A stretch of DNA of 64,000 nt from Drosophila miranda (Eukaryota; Arthropoda; Insecta; Diptera; Drosophilidae), in assembly GCF_003369915.1 (NCBI RefSeq), contig NC_046678.1, forward strand, positions 1,798,001 through 1,862,000. Direction: 5' to 3'. A program made the translations under genes and the position numbers. Positions 1-9,370 of this stretch are shown piece after piece; within the stretch, counting starts at the first letter, position 1, and every line of letters starts with the position of its first letter. The notes under the pieces are model-generated. The model ran no database searches. It was not told the origin of the DNA and saw nothing but the letters and a program-made list of their open reading frames with translations.

Positions 1-537
1 TTTAAACGAAATCCTACCGACTGCGCCAGTTAAATATCCGCAACTCGATTTTAAGTTTTTTAAAAAAGACTTTTATTTTACAACTTAAATATCTTTATGT
101 CACAAGATTTAAATGAATTCCCCGACTTGACTTTGGGTCTGCTTGTCTCAAACGGAACTGATCTCTCTGCTGCTGGCTAGTTTCCATGAGCCCTTCTCTT
201 GGAACTCCCGACTCTGGCTTCGAGCGTTGCTTTCCTCGGCTGCATCTTCGTGTCGGTGGCGTACGTGCCTGGATCGATATTTGGGGATGCGTCGGCTTTG
301 ATGAAAGGCATCCACTGCTGGCGATCGGTGTTGCATTACATGACGGAGCTAGGAATGTGATACTCCTTGGTTTTATGTCTAGCTTTGATTGGTCCTCATG
401 AGTGGCGTGATTCTAAAGAATCGATTTCTCGAGAGTGGCGTGATTCTAATGTTGATGAAACAATGTGGTCCATTGTTTATATTATGGGGGGCCCTAGCTT
501 GGAGTATGGGAAGAAACAGTTATTATCTTGTTATCAG
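1..537 (-). mobile_element. LTR and primer-binding site of a truncated gypsy-type retroelement
   Basis: On the minus strand, positions 28 to 11 read TGGCGCAGTCGGTAGGAT, the complement of the 3' end of a tRNA-Ser, which is the primer type I recall for the 17.6/297/ZAM group. A minus-strand element would have its 5' LTR just to the right, which fits the roughly 500 bp of unique sequence from about 29 to 535; it stops where the duplicated 3' flank of the KH/RING gene begins. Gag and pol would lie left of the window. The segment holds two copies of GAGTGGCGTGATTCTAA (near 391 and 433). The short open frames here have no recognisable domain. The exact LTR ends and target duplication were not resolved. 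Confidence 0.5.
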
Positions 538-1893
538 TTATCTTGTATGATTTAATAATAAATTAAATTGTTCTATTTAAATTTGATGTATTTGTAATAA
601 TGCTAAATGTATTTTTTGCGCGTTCAATAATTTTTATTTAGTCTCACTCGTTTGTATCTTTGACCTTTCAAATTTTTCTAAAATCAAATATAATAACTTG
701 GAGAAAACAGCCTCTAGTAAGATAATGTGGACTAGATATATGTATTCCTACAATCTTGGGTAATCTTAAAATGTTCATACTTCATGTATGTATAACAAAA
801 GTGTAGTTTTGAAACAGAACAGGAGTCAGAAAATGTATCTAATGTAACTTCTCTAATATACTGCGCAATAGACACTGTATTATCAATATTAAATATGATT
901 GACTATAAATATATAAGTCTTTTTATTCACATTAATCGTAAGCTTTATATAGGTAGTTGTCTCATGTTGCTCATACATATTATTACATCATATTTATAAA
1001 TAAATATAATTTGTATATGATATTTGTGTCTGACATTATCTATGTTTGCATATGTGCTGGTCTTAATATTTATGCCTATTTATCAGTCAAATTATTTTGT
1101 ATTACTTCTTTTCTGTAAACTAGTGTCGTACATTCAGGGTTTAGACCCAATTTAATTTTGAAATTTTATTTTTTATAAATTTTTCTTTCTTTAGTGCGAG
1201 AATTGCCATTATCGCTTTATATTTGTGTCCTACATATGTATGTATGTATGTATTTATGTATATGTCGTTTAAAAATGTTACTAGAATATGATAACCATCA
1301 AAATCTATTTTTTATATTGTTAAAAAAAAATGTTTGAAACGTATTCTTTTTAAAACATACAAAATGCAATACAAAAATAGGACCTTATCATTTTTTTTTA
1401 AAGAGAATAAAAGAGGTTTTTCAACAACATACTGGTACCACTTTACCGTTCATTCAACAAAACCGCTGTGCAGAATTGAAAGGGACGAAAAAGCAATCTG
1501 ACATTCTAAGTGATAGAAAACGAAAAAATTTAAATAAAATATTTTTTGTGTAAGTGCTAGCAACGCAGATGTATTAAAAAGGATACTGTCAATTTAGAAA
1601 ACAAATTTCGGCATTGCATCAGATAGTTCTGATGATTAAGGTTCTGTAGTTACACATGTATGTTTGATACAAATGTATGCAGAAAATACAATATTAAGAA
1701 AAAACAAAATAATCGCTTTATATCGACTCAGCAGATGAGGTCTGTGCGTTGCAAGCTTCTGGTAAAAATCATAACAAATACATATGTCAAAAAGGGACGA
1801 TTATTACTTTGAATGATTTCGTTTAAGTTAAATCAATAATCAACAAATCTAAAAAATATTCGAATAATTTTAGGAATTAACTTGGATTGTACC
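538..1893 (-). repeat. Duplicated 3' flank of the KH/RING gene, copy 1
   Basis: AT-rich sequence nearly identical to 17956-19307, with only scattered single-base and short-run differences. In copy 2 this block directly follows the stop codon of the KH/RING gene, so it is the 3' UTR and downstream flank. In copy 1 it is separated from its exon by the retrotransposon at 1894-11591. No coding potential seen. Confidence 0.9.
1890..1893. repeat. Target-site duplication TACC, left copy
   Basis: TACC precedes the TGTA terminus of the left LTR and occurs again at 11592-11595 right after the TACA terminus of the right LTR. The unfilled site in copy 2 (19304-19307) has TACC once. A 4-bp duplication fits gypsy-superfamily integrases. 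Confidence 0.92.
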
Positions 1894-4109
1894 TGTAATG
1901 TGCCAGAAATTCATATTCGTAGAGGTGTAAGATTGTATGTACGGATGGAGGTTGTACATACTTTTTTTGACGGTCAGACACCAATAGTATAGCAGGATTT
2001 CGGAACGTGTACCTCTAGCTATGCTCTAACTAGCTCGCCGGAATGTCGTGGGATCTTTCCTACTCTCCTATCTGCTATACGAACACATTCGCAAAGATGT
2101 TTTAGGTACACTTGATTTAATGTTCAAAAGGAACTCTACAAAAGAAATCAAAAAAGAAAAGAATGTGAATTTTAACTAACTGGTTAATCGACTACAGACA
2201 AATAGTCAGGCTATATTCCGTCGCTCTTGGGGAACTCAGATGACTTTGACCCCTTCTCTACCCTCCCTACCTTTGTATGCCGTTTAATCGACAGCATAAC
2301 CCTAATCGAGCGCATCTTTATTTGATCATCGGACTTCCTCAGGCTCTACTCAGGACAAACACGAAAGGTTTAATGTTCCATTATTATCTACTAATTATTA
2401 TTTAATAATTCAAAATTTAAGGGTTTGGACTTCATGGTGTTCCAGATAAGTATAAACTTAGCATAAAGTAATTAAATAAAGAAGGAGGAAATAGTAGCAA
2501 GTTATACCTAGTTATATGTGTATATGTATATAGGACTTATGTGTAGAGAATATGGCGTAAAAGAAATTAAATTGGAAAGAAGAGAAAAATATGATAATTA
2601 TATAACTAGAAGGCAAACGTGAAAGAAAAATTAGTAGCCGATCCGCTTTAAATTATGGCACGGATATGGTTGTTTTATATACCGGAATAGAAGTTTTATA
2701 AGACAGATATATATTTCGAAAATACTCGAGAATTCCGTTTAAGGAAGTTTCGTAACTCACTCATACTTTATACGAATTATCCGGCGTGTCCGCTGAGGAA
2801 GGGAGAAAAATTATGAATATACAGCTCTTCACTTCTAATTCGGATGAAACACCGATTTTCTTTCCATTTCCATACCCGTACGACGACGATTTGCCACTCA
2901 ACGGCGGATCTTAAAAAAATGTGGTTTTCATTTGCGCTAATTTCTAATTATGGGTAATTATATACATTATTGGTTTTTTTTTTTTTTCTTTTTAAATCTA
3001 GACAATACAAAAATAGTTAGTGCGTAGCCTAATCTTTAATAAATGGAAAATCTCATGACGAGACTCAAAACTAATACTTTGGTACATTTTCAGACGACGG
3101 CTATTAAACGGCAGTGTGGATCGCCGCAGAATAATGTTTTATTTTCACAGTTTGAGAGCCACTCCACACATTGCGAAGAACTACATGCGAAAGCCTTAGC
3201 CGCGCGCTTGATTCATAAGCGAGAAGGGTGACGAGTGCGGCATATTAGTTTCTCCGAATTCGCAAGAAAACTATTCTTCTCGTCTTACTCCAAAATGTAC
3301 TTCAGCTCAAGTATGCATCCACATAACTTCGGGTTTCACTCTAGTATATCTTTGAACGGCTCTTTCTGGTTTATTTGGTTGTAGTTATCGTTGGTTTATG
3401 TAGATGCTGGTTCCTGGGAAATCCGAGGTCTTTCCCAGATCTACTAAGAAATCGATGGACTTTGACGACCTCGTTCTTGGAGGTGTCGAACGTAGTAAGA
3501 TTTCCAGCCCTATGATACGAGACTGTTAAGGCTGTGTCACTATTGTAAGGTCCAAATACCTTTTATTTTTCTTAATCCAAAAGGAATAATGTAGTCCACC
3601 AGAACTTCAATTTACTTGGCACGTGTTTGATTGCACAACGTTTTCAAATTCACTTGTATATATATATTTGTATAAAAAGACACATCCGAATTCGCACAGC
3701 TTCACTATAGCAATGATCTAGCCAGAAGTTCTATTACTTGCATTAGCCCTTACGATCGGAACTTTACCTTCCACAACCAACGGGGTAATCGTACGATTTT
3801 AGACAAAGCTTACACCTTGCTTCCCTAGATAACGGAGTAATCGTACGATGCTAAGCAAAGCTTACACATAGCTTCCACGACTAACGGAGTAATCGTATGA
3901 TTTCTAGTAAAGCTTTAAAACATAACTCCCACAAATCCACGCTGCTTCTCTAAATTAGACATTAAGCGCTTCAATGGAAGCTTTAACTACTGCTCTCTTG
4001 TAATTGATCTCTTATCTTGTTTTTGTAAAGAGCAGAGTTAATGTTAAACGCGAGGGCCGTACTTCCCAAGCTGTTCTCTGGAGTTTTAGAGTCACAACTG
4101 GCCACTACA
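1894..4109 (-). repeat. 3' LTR of the Ulysses-like element
   Basis: About 2216 bp, from TGTAATGTGCC to GGCCACTACA on the plus strand, matching 9371-11591 almost throughout. Relative to the 5' LTR it has about 23 extra bases near 1958-1981 and lacks about 31 bases found near 10247-10277 of the other LTR. Confidence 0.92.
3779..3934. repeat. Three 52-bp tandem repeats inside the 3' LTR
   Basis: Units start at 3779, 3831 and 3883 with AACGG(G/A)GTAATCGTA and each contains an AAAGCTT motif. The period is exactly 52 bp. The same array is in the other LTR at 11261-11416. Repeats in LTRs often carry enhancer or regulator-binding sites; that role is only an inference here. Confidence 0.85.
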
Positions 4110-4169
4110 CCACAGTTGAGGAAGCGCTAGTTTTAACTGGCGAAGCCTAAACGGAAAAAGGACAGTTGC

Positions 4170-4889
4170 CTAGTGTTTCACTTGTATGTCTTTGAGGTGA
4201 AATATTCCTAAGTTTTTACCCTGTTCGTTCTTCAGTTGATAATAGGATGAGCCAACTCGTCTAGATACCACGGCTGAAATAAAAACCGGCGCTAACTTTG
4301 CATTGAACTTTTTAATAGCATTGCTTTGGCAGAAATTGCGGGCAAGTACTGGCTCTCCAACCTTAAACTCTACTTTCCGACAGCGTAGATTATATCGCCT
4401 AGCATTTTGTTCATGTGACTCTTTCACCTTTTTCTTTGCCGATTCGCGAATAATTTGTAGTGCTTCCGGATAACTAATGCGGCTATCCTCCGATAAGAGT
4501 CTTAAGCGGCGAAGCAACTCATAGTCTTTGCCATTCAGAATCATATTTTGTCCAAAGGTTAGGAAATAGGGCGAGTACCCGGTGCTTTGGTGAATGTTGG
4601 ATCTGAGAGCAGCACTGATTTCCGGTAATTTGGTATCCCAAGTGGAATGATCCCGGCTTATGTAAGCTCTTATAGCTGCTAACACCGATCTATTGAGTCT
4701 CTCACTGGCATTCGCCTGTGATGAATATATCGCCGTACGAATATGTTGTATCCCAAAGCGGGTTAGAAAAGCCTGAAAGGCTCCAGAAACGAATTGAGAT
4801 CCGTTATCTGTTAATATCACCTCGGGGACTCCAAATGTACAGAACAAATAATTTTCGAGGTAATCGCACACCCGATTGGAAGTAAACAC
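4170..4889 (-). pseudogene. Integrase, C-terminal two thirds (Ulysses-like pol)
   Basis: The open frame covers the later part of the retroviral-type integrase core. TDNGSQF near residue 28 gives the second catalytic Asp and ASERLNRS near residue 63 gives the Glu. The C-terminal part has the basic (VGEPVLARN) and small beta-rich region expected of gypsy integrases and ends with a stop 61 bp before the LTR. The N-terminal HHCC zinc finger and the first catalytic Asp are absent, lost with the deletion to the right. A sequence continuing the fold is present in another frame just upstream (about 4890-4960), so a 1-nt shift also separates this piece from the RT frame. The product would be inactive. 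Confidence 0.85.
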
Positions 4890-4927
4890 CCTAAGGGGGC
4901 ATAGGAAATGAAATTTTGTGAAGTGAT

Positions 4928-6217
4928 CTACGATAATAAGTAAACCAATATGCCCTTTCTTGGATCGGGGATATGGACCCTAGGAATCCACAATTTCCAA
5001 GATAGATTATCTACACCATTATTTCCCTGATCAGGTTCGGTTCTTTTGTAGACAAAATCATTGAGAATCTTCAAGTCTGGTAATTTGTCTTGCTTAGCGC
5101 GAATATTATCAATTAAGGTCATATATTCTGGTGATTTAAATTCTGCGGCAGATAGATCAACTATCGGACCCTGCTCTTCCATTTCAGAAACAGTAATTTC
5201 CTCTTTACGCGATAGGGCATCCGCTACCACGTATAGTGAGCCCTTCCGGTGCGTTATCTCAAAAGAGAATCCCTGTAGTTTTATGGCCCATCGAGCTAAT
5301 CTACCAGACAACTCCTTCTGACGCATAAGCCATTGTAATGAGTCATGGTCGGTTATCACCTCGAATGCCTGACCTTCTACATAAGCACGAAACTTTTTAA
5401 TTCCCTTTATCACCGCTAAACATTCTAATTCCGTGACTGAGTAGTTTTTCTGAGCTTTAGATAGCTTCTCGGACATGAATGCTACGGGTAATTCTTCTCC
5501 TTCTTCGTTTTTCTGAGCTAACACACAACCAATTCCTACAGTACTAGCATCACATAACAGCAAAAAGGGTTTTGAGAAATCAGGAGTAGACAAAATGGGA
5601 GCTGACGTCAGGCACTGTTTAAGTTTTTCAAATGCCTGATTGGCCAAAGGGTTCCACGCATACGCTTTCGGTTTCTTTAATAGTTCTGTGAGGGCGCAAC
5701 TTACCGTTGCATAATTGTCGACGAAACGACGGTACCACCCAGCAAGACCAAGGAATCGTCGCAATTGTTTTACCGTCTTGGGAACGGGGAATTCTTTAAT
5801 AGCCTCAATTTTACTCGGATCCGTCTTTACCTGTCCGTATCCAATGATGAACCCCAGATACTTAATCTCACGCATGCAAAAGTGCGACTTGGCAATGTTT
5901 ATCGTAAGATTAGCCTTTCGTAAGTGTACTGCAACTTCTCTCAGTAACATTAAATGGGATTCGAAATCGTCTGATAAAATTAGTAAGTCATCGAGGTAAA
6001 CAAACACTCTCGTACGCAAGTTAGCAGGTATTACCTTATCCATTAAACAACAGAGGGTTTGTGAGGCATTGGTTAGACCAAAAGGCATAACTTTGTATTG
6101 ATACAGCGGTCGGTTAGGTATGGTAAACGCGGTGTATTGGCGTGAAGACTCCTCTAGGGGAATTTGCCAATAAGCATGCTTCATATCGAGTCCCGTTATG
6201 TATTTGGCAGGTGGCAA
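4928..6217 (-). pseudogene. Reverse transcriptase and RNase H (Ulysses-like pol)
   Basis: The frame begins inside RT. LDMKHAYWQI is motif A with the first catalytic Asp, VMPFGLTNA is motif B, and FVYLDDLLI is motif C with the YLDD box. A connection region is followed by RNase H with LLLCDAS (first Asp), a Glu in TELECLAV, ITDHDSLQ and a DALSR C-terminal motif, all typical of gypsy/Metaviridae pol. The final residues already belong to the region just before the integrase core, with about 100 expected residues missing (HHCC finger and first catalytic Asp). The first part of RT is in other frames to the right. Domain identity is certain; the ORF is a fragment of a broken polyprotein. Confidence 0.92.
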
Positions 6218-6323
6218 TCGACTGAGTATCCCATCTATATGGGGAAGGGGTATGCATCTTTTCGGGTATATTTGTTGATCTCTCGAGAATCAAGGCATAA
6301 CCTATTCTTGTTCCCTTTCTTTA

Positions 6324-7157
6324 CTAGGACGCAATTGCTACTCCATGGACTATTTGAAGGTTCACGCCCAGCTTAATCATCTTCTCTACTTCTTCGAACA
6401 TCACTTTCTCTTTCGCGGGGGAAATGGGCCAATGTCGTTGTTTGACGGGTACTTCGGCATTGATTACCATAGAATGTTGTATTAGGTGTGTACGACCTAG
6501 TCCGTCGCATTCATATGACGGGAAGGTTCTTATTACCGCCTCTAATTGGTTCCTTTGTTCTTCATTTAGGGAATGCATTTTAGGTGTTTCCTTCATAATC
6601 GTGTCGTCTCTATTCTCCAAACAGCTCACAGTTCCTTCTCGGGTCAATAATTGGGATAGAAGACCGAAATCTTTCCAAAAGTCAACTCCTAGATAAACAT
6701 CTTGCTTTAAATCTGGTATGATAAAGAACTCTACTTCCTTAACTATTTTACGAAATTCAATCGGAACCACCAATTTGGACACTACGGTACAAGCTTCGTT
6801 GCTGGCAGTGCGTATGGTTCCCAAACACTTCTGAGATTGTGGGTGATGTGCTAAAAAGGTTGCTGCTCTCCCACCCAAACAACTAATGGTTGCTCCTGAA
6901 TCCAGCAAAGCCTTATAAGTTTGCCCTTCGATCATTACCTCCGTGTACAATCGGTTATCTGAACTCAGAATAACTGCTGAGACTAAACGTTTTCGAACAG
7001 ATTGGACCTTTTTCCAGAACGCTCGTCTCCGGACCGTCGATCGTTTTGGGTTAACTATCAATTTAAACCACGTATTCACATTTTCTGAATCTAACTCGTT
7101 GCTCTCCATCGTTTGAGTCGCTACATCTATACCTGTACAAATTTGGTGTAGTATCAT
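6324..7157 (-). pseudogene. Aspartic protease and start of reverse transcriptase
   Basis: LLDSGATISCLGG at about residues 85-97 is the retropepsin active site, preceded and followed by the beta-rich fold ending in VYLGVDFWKDFG. The C-terminal part (RTHLIQHSMVI...VKQRHWPISP) is the start of RT, as usual in gypsy pol where a linker joins protease and RT. The frame is lost near 6366 by a 1-nt change, and a second 1-nt loss in a C-rich run occurs near 6243 before RT resumes in the next frame. The order Gag, protease, RT, RNase H, integrase is Ty3/gypsy-type. Confidence 0.88.
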
Positions 7158-7219
7158 ATCCGGTTTTACGTCAACTACCCCTTCGGAAAGCCCTCTTAAG
7201 GTAGTTGGTTTACTTTCGT

Positions 7220-7462
7220 TTAGTTGCTGTTCTTGGTCGGATGTACTGACTGGGCTCCGGTCGGTACATCCCGTTTCAAGTTTTTCGATGGGTTACATTT
7301 GACGCATCGAGGTTTATAAATATCCTTAGCACCACACCCATAGCAGAAAATTCGCCTTTCTCCTAAACAATCTTCAAAACGATGCCCTTCCTGGTCGCAG
7401 TTCCAGCATACCAGTTTCTTACGATAAATCTGCGAAACGTCTTCTTCCTCCGTCTTCTTCAT
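7220..7462 (-). pseudogene. Gag nucleocapsid region with zinc knuckles
   Basis: The frame holds CWNCDQEGHRFEDC, a canonical CX2CX4HX4C zinc knuckle, followed by a variant Cys-rich segment (FCYGCGAKDIYKPRCVKC). It overlaps the end of the capsid frame by 44 nt in a different phase. Capsid and nucleocapsid are normally one Gag protein, so the simplest reading is a 1-nt indel in the purine-rich overlap (about 7420-7460). A programmed frameshift cannot be ruled out from one copy but would be an odd place for it. Confidence 0.8.
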
Positions 7463-8765
7463 TGCCCGTAAGTATTTCTGCTACATTCGGTTTGCTGAAT
7501 TTACCTCGTGGAAAAGGGTTATGGTTGTCTTTACAGAAGTTTTCATGCTTGCGAACTTCTTCTCTCAGGCCAGTTCGATCGCTGATTTTGAGATGCAAGA
7601 GTTCATATCTGAGGGCCGTTTTTGCGTTACGTTTTAAAATGTCTACTAACTTATTTTCGCTAACCTCGTCTGAGAGCCTGGACACTAATTCTTCGACGGC
7701 CGTCTGGTAATCGTCAAACGATTCACCCTCTCTCTGACGGCGTTTTCTAATCAACTCCCACAAGTCGAAATCATCTTTAGCATCATCGAATCGTTGTCTA
7801 AATGAGGCAGAAAAAGTTTGCCAAGAAAACTGTGGGTTCTTTCTATGGAAGTTCCAAAACCAATCGCTGGCTTTAGACGAGAAAAGCAGATGCATATTGT
7901 CACAGAGTAATTCGTAATCGTTATTTAAAGTGGAGGATGTAAGTGAACGAACCCTGTACAGGAATTCGTCGACGTGCATAGCGTCTTTGGATCCGTCAAA
8001 TTTTAGTCGCCAACTGGCTAAGATATTAGCGGCCTTCCCAGGAGCTATTGCCCTGTTAGAGACATTTGGATGTGGTAATCCCCTTTCCCTTCCATTTTCT
8101 GAAGACAACGAGTTTCCTGTTATATTAGGCTCGTGATTTTGCCTTGTCGCTTGCACAGGCGTGCTATCTGAAGCTATAGTCATCCTACCTAATTGTCCGC
8201 GTAGATTTTCTTCGATCAAATTCTTAACGAATGAACTTAGCTCCACCATCATATCTTTCTGCTCACCTTTTATCAGGGCTTGTATAACCTCAAGGGTTCT
8301 TTCCGGCATATCTCCTTCGCCCGACCTATGGCTGATACTGCCCAAAGAATTATCCCGAAATTGTTGAGACTGCAACCTAGTATGCATCCCTCTGCGCGAT
8401 GTAGTTCCCCGTCCCTGTTTAGGCCTAGCCCCTCTTGACTTTTGATGTCCTCTCTCTGAAGCGTTTGACTCCGGGTTCGATCCCCCTTCTAACGGCACTA
8501 TACCCGAACCCATTTCGGGTGGTAATTCGGCTGCTAGAGTATTCTCATCAAACGAAAGTTCCTCCGGATTCAACTCCGCCCTACATACGGGGCAATTTCT
8601 GTTATTTTTCACGAATTCTTTCATGCAAGTATCATGATACCTGTGCCCACACGATGCAGTACATATTAGTTGACTTCTTCTTATGGCTTCTTGACATATA
8701 CCACAGATCTGGGCGTCCACGTCACCCGACGCCTTGCCCCCTGGGGTACGTTGTACTGGTGACAT
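7419..8765 (-). CDS. Gag-like protein with N-terminal RING-H2 finger
   Basis: The frame starts at an ATG 583 nt after the primer site and has no upstream element gene. Residues 21-61 form a RING-H2 finger: C21, C24, C39, H41, H44, C47, C58, C61 with normal spacings. A low-complexity basic linker follows (about 80-170), then the capsid-like region from about 245 with WRLKFDGSKDAMHVDEFLYRV and a helical SFDDYQTAVEELVSRLSD segment, as in gypsy-type capsids of the retrotrans_gag family. It ends in the overlap with the zinc-knuckle frame. RING fingers are E3 ubiquitin ligase modules; whether this one is active is unknown. Being N-terminal in the same frame as the capsid, it is a fusion, not a neighbouring host gene. 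Confidence 0.85.
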   Translation of the reverse strand: MSPVQRTPGGKASGDVDAQICGICQEAIRRSQLICTASCGHRYHDTCMKEFVKNNRNCPVCRAELNPEELSFDENTLAAELPPEMGSGIVPLEGGSNPESNASERGHQKSRGARPKQGRGTTSRRGMHTRLQSQQFRDNSLGSISHRSGEGDMPERTLEVIQALIKGEQKDMMVELSSFVKNLIEENLRGQLGRMTIASDSTPVQATRQNHEPNITGNSLSSENGRERGLPHPNVSNRAIAPGKAANILASWRLKFDGSKDAMHVDEFLYRVRSLTSSTLNNDYELLCDNMHLLFSSKASDWFWNFHRKNPQFSWQTFSASFRQRFDDAKDDFDLWELIRKRRQREGESFDDYQTAVEELVSRLSDEVSENKLVDILKRNAKTALRYELLHLKISDRTGLREEVRKHENFCKDNHNPFPRGKFSKPNVAEILTGNEEDGGRRRFADLS

Positions 8766-9347
8766 GTTAAGGTAACCCAGTAATACGAGTTCTGATCACT
8801 AAACGTGTAAATCCCTAATTATAGGACCAAAGCTTCAATAAATTCTACAAAATTTTCCTAAATACCCAATATTTGTCCTTTTCGGGCTTGACTCCGTCCG
8901 ATATACGCTTTCTCTTGTCGCCGGAATATAACCTCAATGAAATCTAATTTGGTCTATGGTATGTTTATGTGGTCAGTAACCTTGGCAATGGCTAATTTCC
9001 AAATATATATCTAGAAAATTAGACTTCCGAAAGCCATCGATACTCTTCCCTCATAAACTCTTTTGGGGTTATCCTATTATAAATTGGCCGACCTATCCGC
9101 CTTTGTGAATAGCTGTCGTATATTCGCAAATTAATTCTGGTAACAAAAAAAAATATCAGTTTCCATCCCTTGCTACCTGGCGGATTCTATTTGGTTAGGT
9201 ATTCCGAAACTCAGAATCTTAAACCCAAAATTCCATCAATATCCTCCGTTACAGTAGTTGGACGGGAAGTATTAATTTTAATGTGGCATTTAAAATTGCA
9301 ACGAGCAAAGTTTTTGGGGGTTTTAACCAGTAGTAACTCGTACTCTG

Positions 9348-9365
9348 GCCCCACGTTGGGCGCCA
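9348..9365 (-). other. Primer-binding site for tRNA-Lys
   Basis: The minus strand reads TGGCGCCCAACGTGGGGC, the lysine-tRNA primer site known from retroviruses such as MPMV and from the Ulysses/Osvaldo group. It lies 5 nt inside the 5' LTR, so it fixes the element's orientation. Confidence 0.85.
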
Positions 9366-9370
9366 ATCTA

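Noticed and set aside
3043..3231. 62-codon ORF present in both LTRs (also 10525-10713), opposite to the element's strand
   Set aside because: Its repetition follows from LTR identity. The two copies differ at several codons, and no domain or start context supports translation.
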